Origin: Eriocheir sinensis | Lineage: Eukaryota > Arthropoda > Malacostraca > Decapoda > Varunidae | DNA length: 64,000 nucleotides | Direction: 5' to 3' | NCBI RefSeq assembly: GCF_024679095.1 | Contig: NW_026110518.1 | Location: 1,047,781 to 1,111,780 of the forward strand | Shown: positions 23,845 to 35,618 of the stretch, in pieces | How the letters are laid out: every line of letters starts with the position of its first letter | Position numbering within the stretch: the stretch's first letter is position 1 | Position numbers and translations under genes: made by a program | Notes under the pieces: generated by a model | The model's input: the letters and a program-made list of their open reading frames with translations, nothing else | The model's database searches: none | What the model was told of the DNA's origin: nothing

Positions 23845-26662
23845 TTCTGAGGCTACTGACAGCAATCTCTACTCTGTTCCCTCCTACTATCTCTATCCTA
23901 AATTTCAATCCAAAGCTGGATGTTGCGCCTCGTCTTCGACATCACTTGCTCTCGTGCCCACGACCTTGACTCTTCTGAATTTTCCACCATCTGGCTAAGA
24001 CTTCACTGTCATTCTATTACTAAATACATCTGTGCACTATGTAAAATTCTTTGTCTATTTGAATTCTAAAGTGGAGCACATCTTGACCCACTCTCCCTTC
24101 GCTGAAATCTCCATCCTAGGAGATTTCAATGTTCACCACCAGCTTTGGCTTTCATCCTCTTTCACTGACCATCCTGGTGAACAAGCCTACAACTTTGCTA
24201 TCCTCAACGACCTAGAGCAGTTGGTCCAGCACCCTACACGTATTCCCGACCGTCTTGGAGATCGGCCCAACATTCTAGACCTCTTCCTTACCTCAAACCC
24301 TTCTGCTTATTCTGTCAAACTGTTCTCTCCATTGGGCTCCTCCGATCACAATCTTATTTCTGCATCCTGTCCTATCGCTCCTGTACACCCTCTGGACCCA
24401 CCAAAGAGGCGATGCTTCTGGCATTTTGCTTCAGCTCGGTGGGACGACCTGAGGATGTACTTTTCCGATTTCCCGTGGAATGATTATTGCTTCCAGGATA
24501 GAGACCCCTCTGTGTGTGCTCAGCGCATCACAGAGGTGATTGTCTCTGGAATGGAGGCATACATTCCTCGTTCTTTCTCTACTCCTCACGCTAAAAAGCC
24601 TTGGTTTAATCATGCTTGTTCTCGTGCTGTCAATGATAGAGAGGTAGCTCACAAAAGGTACCAGAGCCTTCAAACTAATGCTAATTATGAACTTTACATT
24701 TCTGCCCGAAATCGTGCCAAATCTATTCTCCGACTAACCAAAAATTCTTTCATTAATAGAAAATGTCAAAACCTTGCTTTCTCTAACTCTTCCCGTGACT
24801 TCTGGCATCTAGCCAAAAACATCTCCTCCAACTTCCCTACTTCATCTTTAACTCCACTCCTCAGTCCTGACGGCAACACTGCCGTCTCATCTATCTCTAA
24901 GGCTGAACTCTTCTCTCAAACTTTTTCTAAAAACTCCACTCTGGACTTTTCTGGGCATATTCCTCCTACTCATCCCCCCTCTGACTCCTTTATGCCTGTT
25001 ATAAAGATTCTTCAAAATGATGTTTTCTATGCCCTCTCTGGCCTCAATCCTCAGAAGGCTTATGGACCTGATGGAGTGCCTCCTATTGTCCTTAAAAACT
25101 GTGCCTCCGTGCTGTCACCCTGCCTGGTCAAACTCTTTCGTCTCTGCCTGTCAACATCTACCTTTCCTTCTTGCTGGAAGTATGCCTTCATACAGCCTGT
25201 ACCTAAGAAGGGTGACCGCTCCAATCCCTCAAACTACCGTCCTATTGCTTTACTTTCTTGTCTATCTAAAGCTTTTGAATCAATCCTTAACCGGAAGATT
25301 CAAAACCACCTTTCCACTTCTGACCTTCTATCTGATCGCCAGTATGAGTTCCGCAAGGGGCGTTCTACTGGTGATCTCCTAGCCTTCTTAACTGACTCTT
25401 GGTCATCCTCTCTTACCCGTTTCGGTGAAACTTTTACTATTGCGCTGGACATATCAAAAGCTTTTGATAGGGTCTGGCACAAATCTTTGCTTTCTAAACT
25501 ACCCTCCTACGGTTTCTATCCTTCTCTCTGTACCTTTATCTCCAGTTTCCTTTCTGACCGTTCTATTTCTGCCGTGGTAGACGGTCACTGTTCTTCCCCT
25601 AAATCTATTAACAGTGGTGTCCCACAGGGTTCTGTCCTATCTCCCACTCTTTTTCTGTTGTTCATTGATGATCTTCTTTCCAAAACGAACTGTCCTATCC
25701 ATTCCTACGCCGATGATTCCACTCTGCATTATTCAACTTCTTTTAATAGAAGACCCACCCTTCAGGAACTTAATGACTCAAGGCTGGAGGCTGCAGAACG
25801 CTTAGCCTCAGACCTTACTATTATTTCCGATAGGGGCAAGAAGAACCTGGTGTCCTTCAACGCCTCAAAAACACAGTTTCTCCACCTATCCACTCGACAC
25901 AATCTTCCAAACAACTATCCCCTATTCTTTGACAACACCCAGCTATCACCTTCCTCAACACTAAACATCCTCGGTCTATCCTTAACTCAAAATTTTAAGT
26001 GGAAACTTCAAATCTCATCTCTTACTAATCAGCTTCCTCGAGGCTGGGCGTTCTGTACCGTTTCCGCCAGTTCTTCTCCCCTGCACAGTTGCTGTCCATA
26101 TACAGGGGCCTTGTCCGCCCTCGTATGGAGTATGCATCTCACTCCACTCCACTCACACAGCTCTTCTGGACAGAGTGGAGGCTAAGGCTCTTCGTCTCAT
26201 CAGCTCTCCTCCTCATACTGATAGTCTTCTATCTCTTAAATTCCGCCGCAATGTTGCCTCTCTTTCTATCTTCTATCGATATTTCCACGCTGACCGCTCT
26301 TCTGAACTTGCTAACTGCATGCCTCCCCCCCTCCCGCGGCCCCGCTGCACTCTACTTTCTACTCATGCTCATCCCTATACTGTCCAAACCCCTTATGCAA
26401 GAGTTAACCAGCATCTTCACTCTTTCATCCCTCACGCTGGTAAACTCTGGAACAATCTTCCTTCATCTGTATTTCCTCCTGCCTACGACTTGAACTCTTT
26501 CAAGAGGAGGGTATCAGGACACCTCTCCTCCCGAAATTAACCTCTGATTTTGGACACTTCTTTAACCTCTGTTCGGGAGCAGTGAGTAGCAGGCCTTTTT
26601 TCTTTTTTTTTCTTTGCGCCCTTGAGCTGTCTCCTTAGCTGTAAAAAAAAAAAAAAAAAAAA
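23845..26662 (+). pseudogene. Jockey-like LINE: endonuclease-RT polyprotein with poly-A tail
   Basis: Non-LTR retrotransposon. The apurinic endonuclease domain is partial and frame-broken at its start (VSEATDSNLYSVPSYYLYPK near 23845; then [10 protein letters not shown] with the GDFN motif and LGSSDHNLI with the SDH motif). RT motifs follow: [19 protein letters not shown], motif [14 protein letters not shown], motif [15 protein letters not shown], motif [10 protein letters not shown]. The main frame is open from 24032 to 26185; a frame change near 26040-26090 moves the C-terminus to 26175-26540 (ASLSIFYRYFHAD, KLWNNLPSSVFPPAYDLNSF). The 3' UTR ends GAGCTGTCTCCTTAGCTGTA plus about 20 A. It is 5'-truncated relative to a full jockey element (no ORF1). 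At least six shorter copies occur in the window. Confidence 0.88.
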
Positions 26663-26663
26663 A

Positions 26664-26880
26664 GTCCAACCAAATTGTGGAGTCCATTTGGGCGCAGGCT
26701 CCCGCGGGTCCTTTCCTCCCTCTGCTCTGCCACACAGGCCAACACCTGTCCCTTGCTCTCACATGTAAGGCAAAGGTAACATAGGAGAGGAAGGGACAGG
26801 TGTTGGGACTGTGTGGCAGAGCAGGAGAAATGGATCCATGGAGCCTCCGTCCAAACGGACCCGACAATTTGGTTGGACTA
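26664..26880. mobile_element. Foldback MITE (palindromic, about 217 bp)
   Basis: The ends are inverted copies: GTCCAACCAAATTG...GTCC-TTTGG on the left and the complement, ending CAATTTGGTTGGAC, on the right. Inner blocks pair too (CCAACACCTGTCCCTT with AAGGGACAGGTGTTGG). The whole element can fold into one hairpin. It sits directly on the LINE poly-A tail. Target duplication not resolvable. Confidence 0.72.
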
Positions 26881-27351
26881 TAGGGATGTACCGACACCAA
26901 AATTTTGACCGATACTGATACCCCAATATTTGACCAATAGCGATACCTGTGCACTGATTAAATTTTTATACAACAACTCCAGCCGCTAAAGGGCAACATC
27001 ACATGTTAAGAAAAAAAGACCCACTACTCGTTGCTCCACCATAGAAGGGAAGTGTTAACACACACCCCCATGAGTTTCGACAAGGGGCGAGAGAGGAGGC
27101 GCCTCATGAGGTCTACTTGACTCAACTAGGTTAGCTTTATTAATTGCCACACATTTAGGCAGAAGACTGTGAAGAGATCCCCAGACCCTGGCAGCGTGCT
27201 CCGCTCTTGAGCGACTGCCTGACCGGCTGAGGCAGCCAATTGAGGCAAGTGAGGCGAGTGGAGGGGCTCCGCCAATCCGCCACCAAGCTACTAAACCTGT
27301 ATTGTATGCGTCCATGTGCCAAAGGCTACACTGTATACTAAGTATTATACA

Positions 27352-29267
27352 CAGTACCCTCTTGAGGTTCGCGCTTGCTTCATTCCGAAGGTATGGCGCT
27401 AAACTCGAGGATCGCGAAACTCGAGGTATTGAAATCCATGTAAGAGCGCTCATTGGTTCCGACCTGTGGAAACTGATGACGTTTTTTTTTTTTTTTTTTT
27501 TACTTTACTCCCTTAATTGTTATCACAATTTTTTCGACTTTACTCCCTTGTTATCTCAAAATACGTACCTTGGTAATAGGCAGAAAATTGGAAGTGAGAA
27601 CAGGTTGTTTTAAGCCGCAGTTGAAGGCGGCTGTCTCACAATTGGCTGGCAGTTCTGAATACACGCTTGTGATCCACGTGGTGTCGTCTGCTAAAGTAAG
27701 GGCGGTCGCTCGCGGTCACCCGTGCGGCAGATGGACAAACCTATATTTTTCTGGTAGTTTTCTGTGTTATGAAATAATCTGATAACTCTTTATGTTAAAA
27801 ATCATTAAATCACTCATATCATGATTGACTTTTCAATGCCTATTGAATGTAAACTGCTGCCGCTGCCGCAAAATAGCTCCCAGAGAGGCTCAACTTGTTT
27901 ACTGTTTCCATATTTCCCTCACCGCTCACAAAGATCACAAGCAGACAGACTAGAACAAAACCAGGCATATTAATACTTTTAATGCTGTGTATTCCCACAT
28001 GTGTGGTGGACACAGAATTACTAATATCATCGGGGAGATATTTCTCACAACACCGGCCAGTGTAGTGGACGTTCTTCTTCTTCTTTTGACCTGTAATGCT
28101 TTGTATCGCTTCCTAGGTCCTCCTCCTTCACAACATGCACTTGGGGCCGCTTTCACAGTCATTTTGTTTGCTTTGGTCGTTAACAATGGTGGCGATCGCC
28201 GCTATGGTATTTCCACGTGAAACTGGTCAATGGGTAGTGGTGGCTGCAGGGTTAGCCCAGCCCCGCACTAACCAAACACTTTCAACATCTCTCGCTGCGT
28301 GTGCAGCCGCCACTACCCCGTCGGCCAGTTTCACGTGAAATACTAAGCGACGTCACAACATTACCAGATTGTCGTACTCAGCCGATTATATTTCCCGACA
28401 TCTTACCCCTAAACTGTCTTCTGGGCTCCAATAACGAAACTCATTTATAGTTATCATTAAGAGTTAGAACTTGATGTTTCCTGGCAATAGTTAGGCGTCA
28501 GAAACTGATAAATACTATGCTTGAGTACAACAGTCTGGCAACGGTGAGCGGCGATCGCCGCCATTGGTAACGATCAAAACAAACAAGTGACTGTGGAAGC
28601 AGCCCAAAGTTACCTAACAGTGCGCACTTATACACTTCACCCTGAGCTTAGGTGTTTTCTGTCCTTTTCTCTCGCTGATTTTGCTGTTCTCTGCCCTTTT
28701 GCTACTTTTCACTATTACTTTTCACCATCGCTGCCATGCATTACAGGTCAAAAGAAGAAGAAGAAGAAGAGGAAACAACGCCGGGAGATCTACAATTTTC
28801 ATTAACTGGAGAAAAAGTTTTCTGGACTGTGGTTCCCCAGCACGGGGTGTTCTCTCATCTTGTTAATCAAGTAGTGAGCAAAGCAGCTCTGCCAGTCCAA
28901 TTTACGAGTCTCTTGGTGGGCCATCTTCCACTGCTCCTCAGCCACTGCCGTCGTCTGTTTGTTTACATGCAGCCGTGAGGTACCCACGCTCATATTCACA
29001 ACCGTTTTCCATTCATAAGGACAACCAACAACTTGCTCCCGGTTGGGCATACAGGCAACCGCGGTTGCCCATGGCCCCAATGGCTGGACACCGCCTTTTA
29101 AGGCAGCACGCATGACGCCGGCGGTAGGTAGACGTGACCCGTATATTTCAGAGCAACGCGAAACTCGTGGCGGTAATGCGCGAAACACGTGATGGTAAGA
29201 ATTTAGGACTAAGCGCTAAACTAGAGGATCGCGAAACTCGGATAGCGCGAAACTCGAGAGGGTACTG
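27352..29267. mobile_element. Pogo-like nonautonomous element, second family
   Basis: The left end CAGTACCCTCTTGAGGTTCG is matched by the inverted right end CAGTACCCTCTCGAGTTTCG. TA follows the right end (29268-29269); the left flank is CA, so one base of the TA duplication has probably mutated. Both subterminal zones carry GATCGCGAAACTCGAGG-type repeats. The interior holds a large inverted repeat and shares blocks with 13954-15576 despite different ends. Confidence 0.65.
28070..28760. repeat. Long interrupted inverted repeat inside pogo-like element
   Basis: The arm at about 28070-28225 (TTTTGACCTGTAATGC ... GGCGATCGCCGC) pairs with that at about 28545-28760 (GCGGCGATCGCCGCCAT ... GCATTACAGGTCAAAAG). 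A tighter palindrome, 28206-28342, is nested between them (ATTTCCACGTGAAACTGG with CCAGTTTCACGTGAAAT). Confidence 0.7.
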
Positions 29268-29576
29268 TACTTGTATTGAAAGTAATATGAATCATATCGC
29301 TTAAAGTGATGAAAATTAAATCACGGAAAATTCCAAACTATGTAGTATCATGATACTAGATAATTACACTTTTCTAATATTTTTTCTGTAATTTAGAAAA
29401 TCAAATTTCTATTGAACAAAATTATATTTGCAACGAGTGACATGCGACGTACAAAACTACTTCAGGTATCGGTATCAGCAGAAAATCAGCCGATACCAAT
29501 ATTCATATAATGTGCCAATACCAATACTCATAAAATGTGCCGATACCACCGATACCAATACATCGGCACATCCCTA

Positions 29577-30181
29577 GTAAAAAGAGGCCAAAGGAGAGGT
29601 CAGAGTGCTTAAGAATACTGCTTGCTTACCTGCCTTGCCCTGCGCCCCGGCAAGGGTTGTCGCATCTTCTCCCGCAGCCTGATGGGCTGCCGCTGGTCGC
29701 CGTGGCTGGGGCGTCTCCTCAGATGCCTCCGCTCTGCAGATTACCTGCTTGGCGGCTCCTGCGTCCGTCCTCCACAGGGTGGGGTCACACGCCTCCTGAA
29801 CCGTGACGCCTCCTCATCTGAGATGATGGAGCCAGACGTGGTCCTCGGCAACACCCATTCTTAGTCTTCTTGAGGGCTCTATCACTGTGAGCGGCCTGGC
29901 AGGTGCTCACGCTCCCCTACACTGCACACCTGGGGACAAGCATTGCACTGAATGACACACCCAGAGTAATACCCCATCCCTCTCTCCTTGGCCCCACCGT
30001 GATACCTTACTAGATTTACATACTTGGCTTCTCTTATTTCAACAACACATCAGAGCTTGACACTTTTTGCTCGGACAAAGCGTACTCTTCAACTTCTTTT
30101 CCTACCATTGTCCATGGAAATGGCTAAACGGGAGTCAAGTGGAGGAATGCTCCTGTTATGTGGCGTTAGGTCTAATTAGAT
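29577..30181. other. GC-rich unique sequence; no supported gene
   Basis: Frames of 80-90 codons on the plus strand have no domain. A donor-like GCAGGTAAGC lies on the minus strand at about 29624-29633, but no coherent minus frame precedes it. Confidence 0.35.
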
Positions 30182-30277
30182 TATTATTATTATGATTATG
30201 ATTATGATTATTATTATTATTATTATTATTATCATTATTATTATTATTATTATCATTATTATCATCATTATTACTGA
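30182..30277. repeat. (ATT)n microsatellite
   Basis: ATT/ATG/ATC triplets over about 95 bp. Confidence 0.95.
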
Positions 30278-30299
30278 GATTCATGAAAGGGCTCCGATT

Positions 30300-30405
30300 A
30301 CCTAACCTAATCAAAACAAACTCCTACCTAATATAACCTAACTTGACCCAACCTAACTAAAGCATATCTAACAGAACTATAACCTAATATAACCTAGCCC
30401 CCCAA
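30300..30405. repeat. Degenerate CCTAA-like (telomere-like) motifs
   Basis: About eight dispersed AACCTAA/CCTAACC strings within 105 bp, on the complement of the arthropod telomere repeat TTAGG. They are not a perfect array. Confidence 0.5.
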
Positions 30406-30492
30406 GCTGCCATGTGCTAGGCTGCACTCTTATACTTTATACTGTTATACATCAATATTTTGCAGTTTCCTTATTTTTCTGTAGGGTATTTA

Positions 30493-31672
30493 CCCTTTCA
30501 CGCACCAAAAGATTAATAAGTTTCTCTTTCCACTGCGACATCCGTCTGGGGCTCCCCAGGGGGCGTTGCGGAATGGCCTGACTGTGCGGCGGAAAAAAAA
30601 TTCATGTTATCAATTTCAGCCACGGGTATTCTTTTTTCCTGGCATTATTATACATCGTTCATTTTGGAAGAGATTATTCTGCCTTATGAAGGAAAAAATA
30701 TCAAGAAATGCAAATAAATAGCAAAGTTTACCAACTTCGAAAAAAAAATTGATTAAAGAAAAATAAGAAATGCTTACGTTCATCATCTCGTAGCTCAAAA
30801 CTTCCGGAGACGACTTTTTATGACTTACATGCCAATAAAAGAGGATTATTTTTATGAGGATTCCAGCGTTATTATTGGAATTTTCATATGACCAGTAATT
30901 CTTGAGAAAATGGAGGAAAACTTTATTTTTCTATCTCTTCTGTTCTCTCCAGTAGAAGAAACAGCTCAAGGGCAGCAAACACAACACAACGGGCAGGTCA
31001 AGGCGGTCAAAATAGAAGTCAATTTTGTCTGGAATGGAGTTTTGATAATAATAACAGACATAACTATTAGCGCACCGCACTTATTTGCTGTCTGGAACAA
31101 CTTCGCCAGACGCAATAATAATCATAATAAATAACACTAAGTCTCTCCCTGACACTCTCTGCTGGAGTTTTTTTTCACTGTTTCCACCATCACCATCATA
31201 ATCATCATCATGCTCTGTACAAGTGTGTCTCATTCTCTTTACTTGATAGTTTCTTAGCCAGATTTTCTAATAGTAAGAGTTACTTGTCCCTACGAAAATA
31301 AAACAAAATATCGTATCACGGCACGATCACTTTACATCGGAAGTAAGAATAAATTTCACCAAACTGTAATCCAGGCTTACCAGGCTCCAGAGACAATTTA
31401 AAGGGGCAACAGTCCGTGCTCACAGGCTGCCTGGTGAGAGGCAACTCAGCCACGGGCAATTATCACGTCAAATCCAACGGCACGAGAGAGTTGACCATTA
31501 GTTTATTTTATAGGTCTAGCTTGGATCTTTGATTCAAAAAATTTTGATGCAATTTTGAATGATACTTTATTTTTGCCGATTTTTTAAAAAGTTTTTTGAC
31601 GCGTTTCGAGTCAAAAGCTCAGATGTAGACGATTCCATTTTGACGGGAATGGCACCATGGTGCGTGAAAGGA
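30493..31672. mobile_element. PiggyBac-like nonautonomous element (about 1.18 kb)
   Basis: The left end CCCTTTCACGCACCA and the inverted right end (TCCTTTCACGCACCA read inward) match apart from the first base. The right flank is ttaa (31673-31676) and the left flank ttta (30489-30492), consistent with a once-mutated TTAA duplication. CCCTTT ends with TTAA targets are the piggyBac hallmark. No transposase frame inside. A minus-strand jockey-like LINE tail (AAACAGCTCAAGGGCAGCAA) lies near 30957. Confidence 0.68.
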
Positions 31673-31676
31673 TTAA

Positions 31677-31848
31677 TTACTGCACTGCACTAGAGTAATA
31701 TAATACCGTACAACACATAATATAATGCAAGAATTAGCCTCATGCGAGATGGCTGCCCTTATTTCCATATCACCCTCCATCCCACATGAGGTTAACTCTG
31801 ACATTGTGTGTTGTATCATTACTCTCAGTGCAGTGCAGTAACTACTAA
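31677..31848. mobile_element. Small foldback MITE
   Basis: TACTGCACTGCACT at the left and AGTGCAGTGCAGTAA at the right are inverted. The arms extend inward (CCTCATGCGAGATGG with CCATCCCACATGAGG). It abuts the right end of the piggyBac-like element. Confidence 0.65.
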
Positions 31849-32782
31849 CTAATGACTTTTGGAAAATTGAATACCAAAATAATGATGTATAAAGTTAATG
31901 ACCGCAGCCTAGCTCATCGTATTTTGGCAGCGGAGGGTCAGGTTAGATTATATTAGATTCTGATTTATCAAATTTGTTAAGTCCAATTGTGTACAATAAA
32001 TATGTGATACACCATTGCTGACCATGGCAGAAGAGGAAGCGACGGTCATCATCATAGAGGGCTGCCTTTAGTGCCATATTAGCAGAAAAATTACACTAAC
32101 ACTAAGGAGCGGCAATAAAGGAAATATTGGCTGTTGTTGAAAAAGGGTCAGCCACCTCTTGCTGTGTTAAAAACATTATGGATGCTTTTTTTGTCCCTGA
32201 ATGCAATGAAGTAAAGAATGACTTTCAGTTATTAGAAGAAATTTTGATATAACAATGCAAAACATGAAAACATGGGGGGGGCGTTAGGTAGGTTGTTAAG
32301 TTAGATTAGTTTAACACGTTTAGTGCAGCGCGGCTGACTACCCTTCACCCTTCACATATTCCAGAGTATAAAATATGGATAGATGGATGTTCTACGGCCA
32401 CTCAGCATCATCTGCAGAGAATGACAATGACCCCGATGATGATGCAAGTTTGGATGATTCATCTGATTCAACCTCCAGGACAGAAATGATATCAGTAATG
32501 AAGGCAGCAAGGTGGCTTCAAAGATAGCATAAAAGGTGTCCACTTTCTGTCAGGTGTGTGAGGGAAACCCATACATGTGTGTCTCATGTTTTCCCACCAA
32601 GCATGCTTGAAATGGAACTGGCATTGTATAGCTTATAAATTATTTACCCCAAACACACAACACATACCATGCGAAACAACCTGTATTGCTGGCCGGGCTT
32701 TATATAACCAGCCACCTAAAACATTAAAGAAACGACTCCCTAGTAGAACACACGCCCCACCTTGATGCTCACCACACACCTG
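31849..32782. other. No supported gene; one small acidic frame
   Basis: A 50-codon plus-strand frame at 32375-32527 has an acidic Ser/Asp-rich stretch (ENDNDPDDDASLDDSSDS) resembling acidic N-termini of transposases such as piggyBac, but nothing downstream supports that. TTAGG-like strings recur near 31950 and 32285. Confidence 0.3.
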
Positions 32783-33128
32783 TACACCCAACACCTGCCC
32801 CAACACTCTCACAGCCCCCAACACCTGCCCCAACACTCACACAGCCCCAACACCTGCCCCAACACTCACATAGCCCCCAACACCTGCCCCAACACTCTCA
32901 CAGCCCCCAACACCTGTCCCAACACTCACATAGCCCCCAACACCTGCCCCAACACTCTCACAGCCCCCAACACCTGTCCCAACACTCACACAGCCCCAAC
33001 ACCTGCCCCAACACTCACACAGCCCCCAACACCTGCCCCAACACTCACACAGCCCCCAACACCTGCCCCAACACTCACACAGCCCCCAACACCTGCCCCA
33101 ACACTCACACAGCCCCCAACACCTGCCA
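32783..33128. repeat. 30-bp minisatellite, about 12 copies
   Basis: The unit is CCCCCAACACCTGCCCCAAC followed by ACTCACACAG, with variants TCACAG and ACATAG. It is internally a near-duplication of CAACAC-type half units. Plus and minus frames here are artefacts. Confidence 0.95.
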
Positions 33129-33440
33129 CAGTGCCTATGACTCACCTGTCACCAGTAATAATAGGAGGATGCGACACACCGCCGAGAGGTAAACAAACAC
33201 CTTTTTCCCTCCTCAACACCTTTAGCGGCTTACTTAAGGGCTGCCATTGGCTGTGAAGTCTCGTACGCAGCTGCTGTAGGCTGGAGCACTGTATCAATAC
33301 TCGGAAATAGCGTAAAATACCTGCAATGATGAGGATGCTGGATTCAAGATGCTCTTGCTCTTGCTGTACAGGTGACCCGTTGGGAGTCAGGCCTTGGTAT
33401 GGGCACACCCTGTAAAAATAAAAAACACAAGCAGTATCCA

Positions 33441-35377
33441 TTACAAATCTTCCAATTCCCTATTTCTTCCACAGCACATCTTTTCCAGAAAACCCTTCAT
33501 GGCTTCTATAATTCTATCATTTGCTTCATCACTCAGTCCCAGCAGCAGCAGCATCCATTCCCTCTCTGTCCTTGCAATCCTCCCATTCACTTCCCAGCCC
33601 ATCAGTGCCACCCTCATCATCTCCGTCCTTTCTCTCCGGTACCTCCCACACACCAGTATCACATGCACGACAGTTTCCTCCACACCCCTGTCACACATCT
33701 GACACACTTTGCTGCGGGACTCAGACCACCTGTAATTTCTTGCATTCACATTCATACACTGCGCTCGAGCTTGGAAGAGAAGATCACCACCCAGGCTTCC
33801 ATCATACCAGCTGACACACTGCGGGGCTTCCTTTTCCCTGTACCACTCCAAAGTAGTCTTTCGCTCCATCACATGCTTCCACCTCCTCAGACCGTCACCT
33901 TTCACTGCACTGTCTATCTCTTTCTTCCACTTTCTCACATTCCATTCTAGACCCTCACTATTTCTGTCAGTCACCTTCCATTCAAAGAAACGCCTCCCTT
34001 CCTCTCTGCTCACCCACCTGACTCGCATACCACTGTCACCAACCATTCTCATGCAGTTTTTAATCCATTTGCTCTCATGCACACTCCACAAGTAGACCTT
34101 CCGTGCCAATCTCGCGTCATCCATTTGTTCCAGTCTGACTTTGTATCTAAGGGTAGCCTTCCTAAATCTTTCCCTAAAGGTACTCCACCCCATATCACCC
34201 CTCAGTGCTTCCACCGCTGCATACCTTGGTGCATTCAAAGCTAACCTACCGATCATATATTTTGCCCTACTTCCAATTTATCCATTTCCAACTCCCTCCA
34301 TGTAATCACCTCCATCCCATACATCACACTCGGCACTGCTACACTCTTCCACACCTCTCTCAGCACATCATACTTACATGCTCTCATTCTTGCCGCACTT
34401 CCCAGACGGCCCACCCATTGATTGACTAGGCTAATCTTCTCATTCTTTGTCATTTCACATCCGCTCGGACTCATCCATACACCCAGGTACTTGTATGCAT
34501 CTGTTTGCCCTAGCTCTGTGTCTCCTAGCCTCCAGGTCCTATTTCTCTCATCTTCTGCCCCATTCACAACCATTATCTGACTTTTCTCACTACTATATTT
34601 CACTCCAAAATCTCTCCCATACTCATTTACCACATCTAATAGTTCCTGCAGTTCCTCCGCTGACTCACTCATGACTACCACGTCATCTGCATATAGAAGC
34701 ACACTTACCCTGTCTTCTCCCACTTTTACTCCTGCATTCTTTCTCCTCATCCTGGCTGCCAACTCCTCAGTGTACAGACTGAAGAGAGTTGGAGACAGGA
34801 TGCAGCCCTGCCTAACACCTCTTTCACTCCTCACCCACTCTGTCTCTAATGCTCCTAACCTATACCTGGCTCTCGTATCCACATACATGCTCCTAATGAT
34901 TCGCACTATCTTATCACTCAAACCTACTTTCTCCAGTACCTTGCACATCACCTCCCTGTTCACTCTATCATACGCTTTCTCAATATCAAGAAACCCAAGA
35001 TACAACGGACTTCCATTCTTTCTTTTCCTCTCTATCATCTCATTTACCACATACATATTGTCCTCTGCCCTCCTGTCTGTGCGAAAACCATTCTGCTCCT
35101 CACCCAGCACTCTCCCTCTTTCAATCCACTTACACAGCCTTTCATTCAACACAGCACAGAAAATCTTTCCCACCGTATTCGCCAGGGCTATCGGACTATA
35201 ATTCTTCAGCTCTTTCTTACTCTTATGTCCTCCCTTGTGTATCAGAGTCACTCTGCATTCGTTCCATTCCCGAGGCACTCTCTCATTCTCCCATACACAG
35301 TTAAACAGCTCAGTCATCCTGTCTATCACCACCTCACTGATAGTTAAAGGCGGCCTTGAACTTGATATTAACGTCAC
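33441..35377 (-). pseudogene. LINE reverse transcriptase with C-terminal zinc-finger-like motif
   Basis: A minus-strand non-LTR RT in two abutting frames. The first, 35377-34253, has ELKNYSPIALANTVGKIF, motif A LGFLDIEKAYDRV, motif B RGVRQGCILSPTLFSLY, motif C VLLYADDVVVM and KYLGVWMSPSG. The second, 34256-33441, reached by a frameshift at the 34253-34256 boundary, carries the C-terminal region with CQMCDRGVEETVVHVILVC (C-x2-C...H...C). No endonuclease domain precedes the RT, so the copy is 5'-truncated. Its clade is not clear to me. The neighbour at 37205-38028 has the same type of C-terminus. Confidence 0.85.
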
Positions 35378-35547
35378 AGGTGACTTGGGATTCCTTGCCT
35401 TTGTAACGGGGCAGCTGCTGAGAAAGAAAAAGAAAAATCAGAACACACAGACAATATCCTGCGTGTATATGAAATGCCAGAATTATTTTCTCTTTCCTAC
35501 ACTCCCACACTACCATCTGCGTGTAAAGGTGGACACACACTATGCGA

Positions 35548-35585
35548 CAAGGAGACTATAGAACAGAGAGGGGGCCTCTATGGGA

Positions 35586-35587
<2 letters not shown>
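35548..35587 (+). mobile_element. End fragment of the P-like element family
   Basis: Begins CAAGGAGACTATAGAACA and continues GAGGGGGCCTCTATGGGAGA, nearly identical to the first 40 bp of the terminal inverted repeat at 39288 and 46277. It is cut at the GTA microsatellite bordering the next LINE. The preceding 8 bp are ctatgcga. No second copy of that string follows in the window, so the other end is lost. Confidence 0.7.
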
Positions 35588-35617
<30 letters not shown>

Positions 35618-35618
35618 C
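35588..35618. repeat. (GTA)n at LINE 5' boundary
   Basis: About ten GTA units between the P-like end fragment and the endonuclease-type LINE. A matching GTA run occurs at the LINE's 3' end (about 37147-37166). Confidence 0.93.

Larger units (their letters stand above)
26881..29576. mobile_element. hAT-like element with TAGGGATGT ends, itself interrupted
   Basis: Left end TAGGGATGTACCGACACC; right end, inverted, CTAGGGATGTGCCGATGTAT. TAGGGATGTGCCGA-type ends are well known among hAT elements. Subterminal zones on both sides are rich in CGATACC/GGTATCGG motifs. An 8-bp duplication is not evident, perhaps because another element abuts the left end. The interior contains a jockey-like LINE tail (about 26985-27050, minus strand) and the 1.9-kb pogo-like element. 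Confidence 0.55.

Noticed and set aside
29622..29864. 80-codon GC-rich frame with nearby donor-like GTAAGC
   Set aside because: The donor is on the opposite strand and minus-strand frames before it contain stops; no coherent exon.
32762..33256. 164-codon Thr/Pro/Asn repeat protein
   Set aside because: Coincides exactly with the 30-bp minisatellite; both strands and several frames are open.
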